DNA of 64,000 nucleotides, taken from contig NZ_CP057483.1 of assembly GCF_013836145.1 (NCBI RefSeq), forward strand, positions 1,798,001 to 1,862,000. The letters are read 5' to 3'. Shown piece after piece: positions 38,035 to 47,805 of the stretch. This DNA is from Citrobacter sp. RHB25-C09 (GTDB taxonomy: Bacteria; Pseudomonadota; Gammaproteobacteria; Enterobacterales; Enterobacteriaceae). The stretch's first letter is position 1; every line of letters starts with the position of its first letter. The position numbers and the translations under genes were made by a program. A model generated the notes under the pieces. The model was not told the DNA's origin and ran no database searches. It worked only from the letters and a program-made list of their open reading frames with translations.

Positions 38035-38856
38035 ATGCTGTCGCGTCGGGGTCATCGGTTAAGTCGGTTTCGTAAAAATAAACGCCATCTGCGCGAACGC
38101 CTGCGTCAGCGGATCTTTTTCAGAGACAGAGTGGTGCCTGAAGTAATGGAAAATCCAAGAGTCCTGGTACTGACAGGAGCAGGAATATCTGCCGAATCTG
38201 GTATTCGTACCTTTCGTGCGGCCGATGGGCTGTGGGAAGAGCATCGGGTTGAAGATGTAGCGACGCCGGAAGGCTTTGCACGTAATCCGGCGCTGGTGCA
38301 ATCGTTCTATAACGCGCGCCGCCGGCAGTTACAGCAACCTGAAATCCAGCCGAATCCGGCGCATCTTGCGCTGGCAAAACTGGAAGAGGCGCTCGGTGAC
38401 CGTTTTATGCTGGTCACACAGAATATCGATAATCTGCATGAGCGCGCCGGTAACCACAACGTTATTCATATGCACGGCGAACTGCTGAAGGTCCGCTGTT
38501 CTCAGAGTGGGCAAATTCTGGAATGGACCGGAGACGTGACGCCGGAAGATAAGTGCCACTGCTGCCAGTTTCCTGCACCATTACGTCCGCACGTGGTGTG
38601 GTTCGGGGAAATGCCGCTCGGCATGGATGAAATCTATATGGCACTGGCAATGGCGGATGTCTTTATCGCGATTGGCACTTCCGGACACGTCTATCCAGCA
38701 GCGGGTTTTGTCCACGAAGCCAGGCTGCACGGCGCGCATACGGTTGAGCTAAACCTGGAACCGAGTCAGGTCGGCAATGAGTTTGCTGAGAAATATTACG
38801 GCCCGGCAAGTCAGGTGGTACCAGAGTTTGTTGAGAAGTTATTGAAGGGATTGTGA
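38035..38856 (+). CDS. cobB: NAD-dependent protein deacylase (sirtuin) CobB
   Basis: CobB removes acetyl and succinyl groups from lysines using NAD, for example on acetyl-CoA synthetase. The 273-residue long form has a basic N-terminal arm (residues 1-38). The core follows: GAGISAESGIRTF, Tyr92 and Arg95 (acyl-group selectivity), catalytic His147 (HMHGEL) and zinc cysteines. A shorter isoform starting near residue 38 (GTG/ATG) is known in enterics and is possible here. It is followed by REP elements. Confidence 0.96.
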   Translation: MLSRRGHRLSRFRKNKRHLRERLRQRIFFRDRVVPEVMENPRVLVLTGAGISAESGIRTFRAADGLWEEHRVEDVATPEGFARNPALVQSFYNARRRQLQQPEIQPNPAHLALAKLEEALGDRFMLVTQNIDNLHERAGNHNVIHMHGELLKVRCSQSGQILEWTGDVTPEDKCHCCQFPAPLRPHVVWFGEMPLGMDEIYMALAMADVFIAIGTSGHVYPAAGFVHEARLHGAHTVELNLEPSQVGNEFAEKYYGPASQVVPEFVEKLLKGL

Positions 38857-38859
38857 TTT

Positions 38860-38955
38860 ATTGTGCCGGATAGCGGCGAATGCCTCATCCGGCCTGGAAA
38901 CTACAAACAGACGAGCTTTGTAGGCCCGATAAGCGAAGCGCCATCGGGCACCATT
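38860..38955. repeat. REP elements between cobB and potD
   Basis: Units 'tgccggatagcggcgaatgcctcatccggc' and 'gtaggcccgataagcgaagcgccatcgggc', in opposite orientation, fill the gap between two convergent genes. Confidence 0.75.
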
Positions 38956-38966
38956 CAAAAGAAGAA

Positions 38967-40013
38967 TCAGCGTCCTGCTTTCAGCTTCTGATAATACTCT
39001 TCGTAAATCGTACTGGCGGAACCGACATCATTCTGCCATTCCCCTTTGCTGATGGTTTCTGCATCCGGGTAGAGAGTTTTATCATTAGCCACTTCCGGGC
39101 TTAACAGCTTGCGCGCCGCCAGGTTTGGCGTCGGGTAGCCGATGGTTTCCGCCACTTCTTTTGCCACATCCGGGCGCAGCAGGAAATTAATCAGTTTCAG
39201 CGCACCTTCCTTGTTTTTCGCATTTGCCGGAATCGAGAGGCTGTCCATCCAGAAGATCCCGCCCTCTTTAGGCCAGATGACGTCAAGCGGCGTACCTGCC
39301 TGACGTGCCACGAATGCAGAACCGTTCCACACCATGCCCAGGTTTACTTCGCCTTCCATATACGGATTCGCCGGGTTATCAGAGTTAAACGCGGCGACGT
39401 TTGGCATCAGCTTTTTAAGCTCGTTGTAGGCAGCTTCAATCTCTTTCGGATCGGTAGTGTTACCGGAGTAGCCCAGCTTACGCAGTGCCATCTGGAACAC
39501 TTCGCGCGCATCGTCGGTGAGCAGCAGGCTGCCTTTGTATTCCGGCTTCCACAGATCTGCCCAGCTCGTCACGGATTTCGGATCGATAGCATCGCTGTTC
39601 ACGCCAATCGCTGTCGCACCCCAGATATACGGAATGGAATAATCGTTATTTGGGTCAAACGGCTTATTGAGCATTTCAGGGTCGAGGTTGTGGAAGTTGG
39701 TTAACGTCGACTTGTCGATCTTCTGAATCATCCCTTCTTTGCGCATCTTGTCGACGTAGTAGGTGGAAGGCACCACAAGGTCATACGCGCCGTCTTTGTA
39801 GGTCTTGAGCTTGGCGTACATAGTTTCATTCGACTCATAGGTCGAATAAATCACCTTGATCCCCGTCTCTTTGGTGAACTGTTCCAGCAGTCCTGGCGGA
39901 ACGTATTCTGTCCAGTTGTAGAAATAGAGCGTTTTACTGTCGTCTGCGTGTGCCGCGCTCATTCCCATAACGAGAGCGCTCGCGGCGAGCAGGTGGCGTG
40001 ACCATTTTTTCAT
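38967..40013 (-). CDS. potD: Spermidine/putrescine-binding protein PotD
   Basis: PotD is the periplasmic binding protein of the PotABCD polyamine ABC transporter, with preference for spermidine. The 348-residue precursor has a signal peptide cut after SAAHA. The mature protein begins DDSKTLYFYNWTEYVP, containing the ligand-site Trp and Tyr. It is the last gene of potABCD on the minus strand, 26 bp after potC. Confidence 0.97.
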   Translation of the reverse strand: MKKWSRHLLAASALVMGMSAAHADDSKTLYFYNWTEYVPPGLLEQFTKETGIKVIYSTYESNETMYAKLKTYKDGAYDLVVPSTYYVDKMRKEGMIQKIDKSTLTNFHNLDPEMLNKPFDPNNDYSIPYIWGATAIGVNSDAIDPKSVTSWADLWKPEYKGSLLLTDDAREVFQMALRKLGYSGNTTDPKEIEAAYNELKKLMPNVAAFNSDNPANPYMEGEVNLGMVWNGSAFVARQAGTPLDVIWPKEGGIFWMDSLSIPANAKNKEGALKLINFLLRPDVAKEVAETIGYPTPNLAARKLLSPEVANDKTLYPDAETISKGEWQNDVGSASTIYEEYYQKLKAGR

Positions 40014-40039
40014 CTTTAACGTCCCCTGAGTAACGGACC

Positions 40040-40819
40040 TTAACGGCCCTTGGTTTTATCACGTGCAATTAACTGGCTGGCAATTACCATAACCAGCGAC
40101 AGAACTAACAGAATAGTCGCCAGCGCGTTCACCTCAGGCGAAACGCCGACTTTCACCATTGAGTAGATTTTCAACGGTAGAATTTCATAACCCGGCCCGG
40201 TCACGAACGAAGACACCACCACGTCGTCCATCGACAGGGTGAAACTCAGTAACCAGCCGGCGGCGACCGCAGGCATTGCCAGCGGTAGAATAATTTTGCG
40301 CAAAATGGTGAGTTCGCTGGCCCCCAGATCTTTCGCTGCTTCCAGCATCCGCACGTCAAACCCTTTCAGACGCGAATACACGGTTACCACCACGAAAGGC
40401 AGGCAAAATGTAATATGCGAAAACAGCAGCGACCAGAAACCAAGCTGAATGCCGAGCAGCATAAACAGCACCAGCAGCGAAATCGCCAAAACGATATCCG
40501 GCGACATCATCACCACAAACAGCATGCCACTGACGAACGGTTTACCGCGAAAACGGTAGCGATACAGCGCCACTGCCGTCAGCGAGCCAATCAGCGTAGC
40601 AAACGTCGCCGAGAAAATCGCCATCGTCAGCGAGTGCTGGGCTGCCTGGAGCAAGCTGTCGTTGTTCATCAGCAGGCCATACCATTTTGTGGTAAAGCCT
40701 TGCCAGTTGATACCAAAGCGCGAACTGTTAAAGGAATTCACGATCAATATAATGATGGGAATATACAGATACGCATAGATTGCGGTCATAAAACCGCCTC
40801 TGAACAGTCGACCGATCAT
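40040..40819 (-). CDS. potC: Spermidine/putrescine ABC transporter permease PotC
   Basis: PotC is one of two permeases of PotABCD. The 259-residue protein has six predicted membrane segments and the permease loop motif EAAKDLGASELTILRKIILPLAMP. It ends at DKTKGR, five residues short of E. coli PotC (264), a small C-terminal difference without clear effect. It overlaps the potB stop by 4 bp. Confidence 0.96.
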   Translation of the reverse strand: MIGRLFRGGFMTAIYAYLYIPIIILIVNSFNSSRFGINWQGFTTKWYGLLMNNDSLLQAAQHSLTMAIFSATFATLIGSLTAVALYRYRFRGKPFVSGMLFVVMMSPDIVLAISLLVLFMLLGIQLGFWSLLFSHITFCLPFVVVTVYSRLKGFDVRMLEAAKDLGASELTILRKIILPLAMPAVAAGWLLSFTLSMDDVVVSSFVTGPGYEILPLKIYSMVKVGVSPEVNALATILLVLSLVMVIASQLIARDKTKGR

Positions 40820-41673
40820 TCGAGTTCCACCTTCTTATTCAGCAGTCGGGACGCACGCCAGTACACCAGCAGCATTAGCCCCATCACAATGGTCAGCGTA
40901 ATACTGGTGGCCGCGCCAAACGGCCAGTCGCGAATATTCAGGAACTGGACTTTAATCACGTTACCGATCAACAGGTTTTTTGCCCCGCCCATGAGGTCGG
41001 AAACATAAAACAGTCCCATTGCAGGTAACATCACCAGCAGACAGCCTGCAATAATGCCCGGCATGGTCAGCGGAATGATAATCCGGATAAAGGTCTGCAG
41101 TTTGCTGGCCCCCAGATCTTTCGCTGCTTCCAGCAGCGGTTTATCGAGTTTCTCAATGCTGGAATAAAGCGGCATCACCATAAAGGGCAGAAGGATATAT
41201 ACCAGACCGATAATAACCGCGCTCGGCGTAAACATGATGCGGATCGGCGTGTCGATAACCCCCAGCCACAGCAGGAACTCGTTCAGATAGCCTTTGGTGC
41301 TGAGGAAAATTTTCAGCCCATAAATGCGGATCAACGAGTTAGTCCAGAAGGGAACGATCAGCAGAAACAGCAGCAGCGGGCGTATTTTCTGCGGTAGTTT
41401 TGCTAAAAACCAGGCAAACGGGTAGCCGAGCACGAGACAGGCAAGGGTGGCGATCAGCGCCATATTCAGTGAGTGCAGCAGCACCTCGAAATAGAGCGGA
41501 TCGAGTAGCCGTGTGTAGTTTTCCAGCGTAAAGACCATTTTGACGAAGCTTGCGTCGTCGCGGGTCAAAAAGCTGGTGCCAATGATCATCAGGTTGGGCA
41601 GAAAGACAAACAGCACAAGCCAACCCACGATAGTGACAATCACTACATTCTGGAATTTACTTGTGTTCTTCAT
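40816..41673 (-). CDS. potB: Spermidine/putrescine ABC transporter permease PotB
   Basis: PotB is the second permease. The 285-residue protein has about six membrane segments and the EAAKDLGASKLQTFIRIIIP loop that contacts PotA. Its start overlaps the end of potA by 17 bp. The C-terminus (RASRLLNKKVELE) extends 4 bp into potC. Confidence 0.96.
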   Translation of the reverse strand: MKNTSKFQNVVIVTIVGWLVLFVFLPNLMIIGTSFLTRDDASFVKMVFTLENYTRLLDPLYFEVLLHSLNMALIATLACLVLGYPFAWFLAKLPQKIRPLLLFLLIVPFWTNSLIRIYGLKIFLSTKGYLNEFLLWLGVIDTPIRIMFTPSAVIIGLVYILLPFMVMPLYSSIEKLDKPLLEAAKDLGASKLQTFIRIIIPLTMPGIIAGCLLVMLPAMGLFYVSDLMGGAKNLLIGNVIKVQFLNIRDWPFGAATSITLTIVMGLMLLVYWRASRLLNKKVELE

Positions 41674-42793
41674 CAGCCAGTACGACCTCCCAGCTTTCTA
41701 CCCAATTAATGGCCATTTTTTGATCGAGAGAGTGGTCAAAGTCCGGGTCATCTTCGTTGAAGAATTCGCTGACCATGACCATTTTGCCATTTTCCAGTTC
41801 AACGACCGATTCCAGGGTCATGCCTTTGTAGTTACGTTCGCGAACATAGCCGATCAGCCCTTCGATGTGGTTGTCGTCGTTGATCTCTTCAACGCGAAGA
41901 TCTTCCGGACGCAACAGCACGTTAAGGCTTTGCCCTGGCTCAACGGCAAAGTTGACGTAGATATTGCATTCACGGCCCTCTACGTTAGCACGTACGCGCT
42001 GTTCATCCAGCCGTTCGATGACGGTGGCGTTGAACATATTGATTTCACCAATGAAACCAGCAACAAACAGGTTCTTCGGCTCTTCGTAAATTTCACGCGG
42101 CGTGCCGTCCTGCTCAATTTTGCCATCGCGCATCACCACAATGCGATCGGACATGGTCAGCGCTTCTTCCTGGTCATGCGTCACGAACACGAAAGTGATA
42201 CCGAGTTTACGCTGTAGCGCTTTCAGCTCGTTCTGCATCTGCTTGCGCAGCTTATAATCCAGCGCCGAAAGGGACTCATCAAGCAGCAGTAAACGCGGTT
42301 TATTGACCACCGCACGGGCAATGGCGACACGTTGCTGTTGGCCACCGGAGAGTTGGTGCGGTTTACGCTGGGCGAACTCTTCCAGTTGCACCATACGCAG
42401 CGCCTCATCCACTCGAGGGGCGATGTCTGCCGCTGGGGTTTTTTGCATGCGTAAGCCGAACGCCACATTTTCAAATACGGTCATGTGGGGGAATAACGCA
42501 TAGCTTTGAAAGACGGTGTTCACATAGCGGTTTTCCGCCGGAACATGCGTGATGTCCTGGTTATCCAGCATAATGTGGCCGGTATTCACCGTTTCCAGAC
42601 CTGCAATCAGGCGAAGAACCGTTGTTTTACCGCAGCCGGAAGGGCCAAGAAGCGTGAGGAATTCGCCATTATTAATTGTCAAATCCAGGTTGGATATGAC
42701 GTTTTTGCCATCGAAGCTTTTGCTAATTCCCGACAAACGTACCAGCGGAGAAAGCGAACGCGGTTGTTTATTCAATTTTTTACTCTGTCCCAT
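41657..42793 (-). CDS. potA: Spermidine/putrescine ABC transporter ATPase PotA
   Basis: PotA powers polyamine import. The 378-residue protein has Walker A LLGPSGCGKTT, the signature LSGGQQQRVAIARA, Walker B LLLLDESLSALD and FVTHDQEE. The C-terminal TOBE-like regulatory domain (about 250-378) contains the spermidine-inhibition region. It is the first gene of potABCD and is divergent from pepT. Confidence 0.97.
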   Translation of the reverse strand: MGQSKKLNKQPRSLSPLVRLSGISKSFDGKNVISNLDLTINNGEFLTLLGPSGCGKTTVLRLIAGLETVNTGHIMLDNQDITHVPAENRYVNTVFQSYALFPHMTVFENVAFGLRMQKTPAADIAPRVDEALRMVQLEEFAQRKPHQLSGGQQQRVAIARAVVNKPRLLLLDESLSALDYKLRKQMQNELKALQRKLGITFVFVTHDQEEALTMSDRIVVMRDGKIEQDGTPREIYEEPKNLFVAGFIGEINMFNATVIERLDEQRVRANVEGRECNIYVNFAVEPGQSLNVLLRPEDLRVEEINDDNHIEGLIGYVRERNYKGMTLESVVELENGKMVMVSEFFNEDDPDFDHSLDQKMAINWVESWEVVLADEEHK

Positions 42794-42918
42794 GTAGACG
42801 CAGCGGATGGCTGACCGATGCGGGGTTTGTGGTTAACCACCTTGGTGACTCTTAATAAGGGCGGTAATTCTACGGCAAACCGTTGTAATCGCCAAACCTT
42901 GTTGCCAATTACTGACTT

Positions 42919-42939
42919 ACCCCTATATTCAGTAGGGGT
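42919..42939. promoter_or_regulatory. 7-7-7 inverted repeat in the potA-pepT divergent gap
   Basis: ACCCCTA, seven bases, TAGGGGT is a perfect inverted repeat about 125 bp before potA and 103 bp before pepT. It could be an operator for either gene. pepT is known to respond to anaerobiosis through FNR in Salmonella, but this palindrome does not match FNR. Confidence 0.35.
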
Positions 42940-43041
42940 CTGAAGAGAAATATTCTCGTTTGCGGGGATAAAATGACCTGACGCAATATTTGTCTTTTGT
43001 GGCTTCCTGATAATGTTGTCACAAATAGTGAGGGTGACTGC

Positions 43042-44268
43042 ATGGATAAATTACTTGAGCGTTTCTTACACTACGTTTCGCTGGATACCCAATCGAAGGC
43101 GGGGGTAAGACAGGTCCCGAGTACCGAGGGACAGTGGAAATTATTAAATTTGCTCAAACAACAGCTCGAAGACATGGGGCTGGTCAATGTGACGTTAAGC
43201 GATAAAGGGACGTTAATGGCGACGCTGCCGGCCAATATTCCTGGCGACATCCCTGCAATTGGCTTTATTTCTCATGTGGATACCTCACCGGATTTTAGCG
43301 GTAAGAACGTTAACCCGCAGATCGTTGAGAACTATCGCGGCGGCGATATCGCACTGGGCATTGGTGACGAGGTTCTGTCGCCGGTGATGTTCCCGGTGCT
43401 GCATCAACTGCTGGGGCAAACGCTGATTACCACCGACGGCAAAACGCTGTTGGGGGCTGATGATAAAGCCGGTATCGCGGAGATCATGACCGCGCTGGCT
43501 GTTTTACAGCAAAAAAATATCCCCCATGGCGATATCCGCGTGGCTTTTACGCCTGATGAAGAGGTGGGTAAAGGCGCGAAGCATTTTGATGTCGCGGCGT
43601 TTGATGCGAAATGGGCTTACACCGTTGACGGCGGCGGCGTGGGTGAGCTGGAGTTTGAAAACTTCAACGCGGCGTCGGTCAATATCAAGATCGTGGGTAA
43701 TAACGTGCATCCCGGTACCGCAAAAGGGGTGATGGTCAATGCGCTGACGCTGGCGACGCGCATTCACGCCGAGGTTCCGGCGGATGAAAGTCCGGAGACC
43801 ACCGATGGTTACGAAGGTTTTTATCACCTGGCAAGCATGAAAGGCAGCGTTGACCGTGCTGATATGCACTACATCATTCGCGATTTTGACCGCAAACAGT
43901 TCGAGGCGCGCAAACGGAAGATGATGGAGATCGCCAAAAAGGTCGGTAAAGGTCTACATCCGGATTGCTATATTGAACTCGTCATTGAAGACAGCTATTA
44001 CAACATGCATGAAAAAGTGGTCGAGCATCCGCATATTCTTGATATCGCACAGCAGGCGATGCGCGACTGTGATATCGAACCGGACATGAAACCGATTCGC
44101 GGCGGCACTGACGGTGCGCAACTCTCGTTTATGGGGTTACCGTGCCCGAACCTGTTTACCGGCGGCTACAATTACCATGGCAAACATGAATTTGTGACGC
44201 TGGAAGGGATGGAAAAAGCGGTGCATGTGATTGTGCGTATAGCGGAATTGACAGCGAAACGGCAGTAA
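43042..44268 (+). CDS. pepT: Peptidase T (tripeptide aminopeptidase)
   Basis: PepT is a zinc aminopeptidase that cleaves the N-terminal residue of tripeptides. The 408-residue M20-family protein has the metal ligands in GFISHVDTSPD, LLGADDKAGIAE and TPDEEVGKGA. GGTDGAQLSFMGLPCPNL lies near the end. I chose ATG 43042 (MDKLLERFLHYVSLDTQ) as in E. coli; an in-frame ATG 15 codons upstream lacks conservation. Confidence 0.97.
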   Translation: MDKLLERFLHYVSLDTQSKAGVRQVPSTEGQWKLLNLLKQQLEDMGLVNVTLSDKGTLMATLPANIPGDIPAIGFISHVDTSPDFSGKNVNPQIVENYRGGDIALGIGDEVLSPVMFPVLHQLLGQTLITTDGKTLLGADDKAGIAEIMTALAVLQQKNIPHGDIRVAFTPDEEVGKGAKHFDVAAFDAKWAYTVDGGGVGELEFENFNAASVNIKIVGNNVHPGTAKGVMVNALTLATRIHAEVPADESPETTDGYEGFYHLASMKGSVDRADMHYIIRDFDRKQFEARKRKMMEIAKKVGKGLHPDCYIELVIEDSYYNMHEKVVEHPHILDIAQQAMRDCDIEPDMKPIRGGTDGAQLSFMGLPCPNLFTGGYNYHGKHEFVTLEGMEKAVHVIVRIAELTAKRQ

Positions 44269-44274
44269 CGTTGT

Positions 44275-44392
44275 GAGCGCTGGATGGCTGATTGCCGGAT
44301 GGCGCTTCGCTTATCCGGCCTACAAAGTCTCAACCCCGTAGGCCTGATAAGGTGCGATAGCGGCGCCATCTGGCTTTACGCCATCCGGCAAT
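44275..44392. repeat. REP cluster between pepT and roxA
   Basis: Three REP-like units, including 'gccggatggcgcttcgcttatccggcctac', 'gtaggcctgataaggtgcg' and 'gccatccggcaatg', lie between convergent genes. Confidence 0.8.
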
Positions 44393-44395
44393 GAT

Positions 44396-45517
44396 TTACC
44401 CTTCGAAGAACCAGTACCCGCTGTTGACCAGTGCGGCCAGCATCGCGAGGAACGACGGATCTTCCAGAGCATCGCCGAAGTTCTCGGCAGTCAGTACGAT
44501 ATGGCTGGCGAGCGCTTCCAACGCCGGGCGGTGTGGGGAGTCAATTTTCTCACCGTTGGCATACACGTCATCGCCCACGCGCAGTACCCGCAAGCCGCCC
44601 AGACGGACCAGTACGTCCCCCTGTTTTAGTGCATCGTAGATTTCATCAGGCTGATACGGCGGCTCCGGCGGGGCAATATCCAGTTCGTGACGAGACTGCG
44701 AAACAAATTCGCCAAACCACTGCTTAAAGTGTTCCGGCTGATTAATCAGATCGAGCATCATGGCGCGCATTTTGTCTATTTCCTGCGGCAGAACGTCCGC
44801 AGGATGCTCGCGGGCAGGCAGATCCGGGTCGCTGTAATAGGTGCTGCCTAACTCACGTTGCAGAACGTAATCGGCAAAGCCGCTTATCAGCTCGCGGGTA
44901 TTCGGCGCACGAAAACCCACCGAGTAGTTCATCGCGTTTTCCAGCGCATAGCCTTCGTGCGGGAATCCCGGCGGGATATAAAGAATATCACCCGGCTCCA
45001 GTTCTTCATCAATGATCGCTTCAAAAGGATCAACCTGTAACAGGTCGGGGTGTGGGCAGTGCTGCTTCATTTGCAACTTTTCCCCTACGCGCCAGCGACG
45101 ACGGCCGGTTCCCTGAATGATAAACACATCATACTGATCCAGATGCGGACCAACGCCGCCGCCGGGGACAGAGAACGAGATCATCAGGTCGTCAATACGC
45201 CAGTCTGGCAGGGTGCGGAAAGGGCGCATCAGCGCTGCGGTGGGTTCATGCCAGTGGTTAACGGCCTGAACCAGTAACGACCAGTTGTTCTCACCGAGAT
45301 GGTCATAGCTTTCAAATGGACCGTGGCTCACCTGCCATTTGCCATCCTGATGGCTAACCAGACGGCTGTCGACTTCGCTTTCCATCGCCAGGCCTGCCAG
45401 TTCGTCAGGGGAGATGGGATCGATGAAGTTATTAAAGCCGCGTTTTAACACCACCGGGCGTTTCTGCCAGTGACGTTCAAGAAATTCGGGCCAGTTAAGT
45501 GTTAATTGATATTCCAT
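44396..45517 (-). CDS. roxA: 50S L16 arginine hydroxylase
   Basis: RoxA (YcfD) is a 2-oxoglutarate/Fe(II) oxygenase that hydroxylates Arg81 of ribosomal protein L16. The 373-residue protein has a JmjC fold with iron ligands in GPHLDQYDVF and FPHEGYALE, and a C-terminal winged-helix region. I chose ATG 45517 (MEYQLTLNWPEFLERHW) to match E. coli; an in-frame start 12 codons upstream is not conserved. It lies downstream of phoPQ on the same strand. Confidence 0.95.
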   Translation of the reverse strand: MEYQLTLNWPEFLERHWQKRPVVLKRGFNNFIDPISPDELAGLAMESEVDSRLVSHQDGKWQVSHGPFESYDHLGENNWSLLVQAVNHWHEPTAALMRPFRTLPDWRIDDLMISFSVPGGGVGPHLDQYDVFIIQGTGRRRWRVGEKLQMKQHCPHPDLLQVDPFEAIIDEELEPGDILYIPPGFPHEGYALENAMNYSVGFRAPNTRELISGFADYVLQRELGSTYYSDPDLPAREHPADVLPQEIDKMRAMMLDLINQPEHFKQWFGEFVSQSRHELDIAPPEPPYQPDEIYDALKQGDVLVRLGGLRVLRVGDDVYANGEKIDSPHRPALEALASHIVLTAENFGDALEDPSFLAMLAALVNSGYWFFEG

Positions 45518-45613
45518 AATGAGCTTCCACAGGCTGGGGCAGGTATCTGTCACCGATTATAACGGATGCTTAACCAGATGCGTGCCGTTGATCCACATTT
45601 ATTCCTTCGCGGG

Positions 45614-47074
45614 TTATTCGGCTTTTTGACCCGGCTGCTGATGACCAAAAATAACCTCCATTCGCGCACCGCCGAGCGGGCTGTCGCTGGCGATTATCTG
45701 ACCGTCATATTGTTCCGCAATTTCACGCGCAACCGCCAGACCGACGCCTTGCCCGGGTCGCAGAGTATCAATACGTTGGCCCCGGTCAAAAATCATATCG
45801 CGTTTACTGTGTGGGATACCCGGACCGTCATCTTCCACCACAACGTACAGATAGTCATCCGTCTGGCGGGCTGAAATTTCAACAAACTCCAGACTATATT
45901 TGCAGGCATTATCCAGCACGTTACCCATCACTTCGACAAAGTCGTTCTTCTCTCCAACAAAGCTGATCTCCGGTGAAATATCAAGCGTGATATTCACCCC
46001 TTTGCGCTGATAAACCTTATTGAGCGCCGACGTGAGGTTATCCAGTAAGGGGGCGACAGGATGCAGTTCACGGCTCAGTAACACGCCGCCGCGCATACTG
46101 GCGCGATGCAGGTAGTAGCCAATCTGCTGAGAAATGCGGCTGATTTGTTCCAGCATCACCGGCTCGGCCTCGCTGACGCTCATTTTTTCACTGCGCATCG
46201 AACGTAGCGTACTTTGCAAAACGGCCAGCGGGGTCTTCAGGCTGTGAGTGAGGTCGGTCAGGGTAGTGCGGTATTTGTCATAGCGCTCGCGTTCGCTTTT
46301 GAGCAGACGGTTCAGGTTGCGCACCAGACTGGTCAATTCGCGTGTGGTTGTGGGGTTAAGTTGTTCCCGGTGATGTTCTTCCAGTTCCCGCACTTCGCGC
46401 GACAGCGCCTCAATAGGACGCAGACTCCACCAGGCAGCTACCCAGAGCAAAGGAATGACCAACAGCAGGTTGGCGGCCAGCACATAGATAAACCAGTTCC
46501 AGACCATGTATGAGCGCTTTAGCTCGATGGGAATAATATCGATAACCACAATGGTCAGTTGCGGCATTCGGGAGGTGGCAGGGTAGACATTGACCGCAAC
46601 AGAGTGGGTCATTTCCGCGTCGTTATCTTCCTCCCTGACCTCTTTCAGCTTTTCCTGAACGGAATGATCGGCGTTGATCAGTGCGCTGGTGGCATCGACA
46701 TCGGCCTCAATTTCATGGAAGCCGTTACTTTTAAGCCAGTCGGGTTGGATGAGCTTAACCAGCCACGGAATATTGCGTTGTGCCCACAGCAGCTTGCCGT
46801 TTTCATCATAAATCAGCGCCATCGTGGGGCTTTGCCTGTCGAGATTTTCTGGCAGCTCAACGTGGATTTTATTGTCATCCCATGTTGCGAGGGTATAGAA
46901 CAGATTGCTCTCTCCGCGCAGCAGGCGAAACGTGGTCTTATCAAAGCTGACGCTATAACCGACGAGCGCAACCATGCCGTAGGACAGCGAGAGCACCAGC
47001 ACCACGGCCGCGGTCGCCAGCAGAAAGCGCAGGCGCAGCGAGAGCGGAAAAAGATGACGCAACAGTTTATTCAT
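45614..47074 (-). CDS. phoQ: Sensor histidine kinase PhoQ
   Basis: PhoQ senses low magnesium, acid pH and cationic peptides in the periplasm and phosphorylates PhoP. The 486-residue protein has two membrane segments (about 17-40 and 195-215), a PAS-like sensor with Thr48 and the acidic patch EEDNDAE (148-154), HAMP, the phospho-His in TDLTHSLKTPLAV, and the ATPase motifs (DNACKY, DDGPGIP, GQGVGLA). The start at 47074 matches E. coli and overlaps phoP by 8 bp. The acidic patch carries an Asn where E. coli has Asp. Confidence 0.97.
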   Translation of the reverse strand: MNKLLRHLFPLSLRLRFLLATAAVVLVLSLSYGMVALVGYSVSFDKTTFRLLRGESNLFYTLATWDDNKIHVELPENLDRQSPTMALIYDENGKLLWAQRNIPWLVKLIQPDWLKSNGFHEIEADVDATSALINADHSVQEKLKEVREEDNDAEMTHSVAVNVYPATSRMPQLTIVVIDIIPIELKRSYMVWNWFIYVLAANLLLVIPLLWVAAWWSLRPIEALSREVRELEEHHREQLNPTTTRELTSLVRNLNRLLKSERERYDKYRTTLTDLTHSLKTPLAVLQSTLRSMRSEKMSVSEAEPVMLEQISRISQQIGYYLHRASMRGGVLLSRELHPVAPLLDNLTSALNKVYQRKGVNITLDISPEISFVGEKNDFVEVMGNVLDNACKYSLEFVEISARQTDDYLYVVVEDDGPGIPHSKRDMIFDRGQRIDTLRPGQGVGLAVAREIAEQYDGQIIASDSPLGGARMEVIFGHQQPGQKAE

Positions 47075-47744
47075 TGCGAAGTTCGAAAAGATAGCCCTGG
47101 CCACGCACGGTGGTGATCACCTCATCAGGATACTGTGCCTGAATTTTCTTGCGCAGACGGCCCATCAGAACATCAATGGTATGGCTTTCACGCAGTTCGG
47201 CGTCCGGATAAAGCTGTAGCATCAATGAGTCCTTGCTTACCACCTTGCCGTTATTGCGGATCAGCGTTTCCATGATGGTGTACTCAAATGCGGTCAGCTT
47301 AATGACCTCACTATTGACCGACAGCTCGCGGCGAGAGAGATCGATCTGGAAGGGTGGAAGTGAAATAATTTGCGAAGCATGCCCGCTGTTACGACGCATC
47401 AGCGCCTGCATGCGTGCTGCCACTTCTTCGATATGGAACGGTTTGGTAACATAGTCATCCGCACCTGCACTGAGCACTTCCACTTTATCCTGCCAGCCTT
47501 CACGCGCGGTCAGTACCAGGATCGGGAGAGAAACATCATGACTTCGCCAGCGACGGATCAGCGAAAGACCATCTTCATCCGGAAGACCTAAATCGACGAT
47601 GGCAATATCGGGCAGGTGCTCGTTAAGGTAGTAGTCAGCCTCTTTGGCATCTTCAGCATCGTCCACCTGATGCCCGGCATCCTGAAGCTGAACTTTTAGA
47701 TGGTGGCGTAATAACGCATTATCCTCAACAACCAGTACGCGCAT
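47067..47744 (-). CDS. phoP: Response regulator PhoP
   Basis: PhoP is the OmpR-family regulator of magnesium homeostasis, envelope remodelling and virulence genes. The 225-residue protein has the receiver domain with phospho-Asp in IAIVDLGLPDEDG, the Lys in YVTKPF, and the winged-helix DNA-binding domain (KLTAFEYTIMETLIRNNGKVV). It ends ELRNE, two residues longer than in E. coli. A PhoP box upstream indicates autoregulation. Confidence 0.98.
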   Translation of the reverse strand: MRVLVVEDNALLRHHLKVQLQDAGHQVDDAEDAKEADYYLNEHLPDIAIVDLGLPDEDGLSLIRRWRSHDVSLPILVLTAREGWQDKVEVLSAGADDYVTKPFHIEEVAARMQALMRRNSGHASQIISLPPFQIDLSRRELSVNSEVIKLTAFEYTIMETLIRNNGKVVSKDSLMLQLYPDAELRESHTIDVLMGRLRKKIQAQYPDEVITTVRGQGYLFELRNE

Positions 47745-47805
47745 CCTCTTTCCTCCCTAAATTAACGGTATGAACAGTGTAACGCTGATTATGTTGTGGC
47801 GGGGA

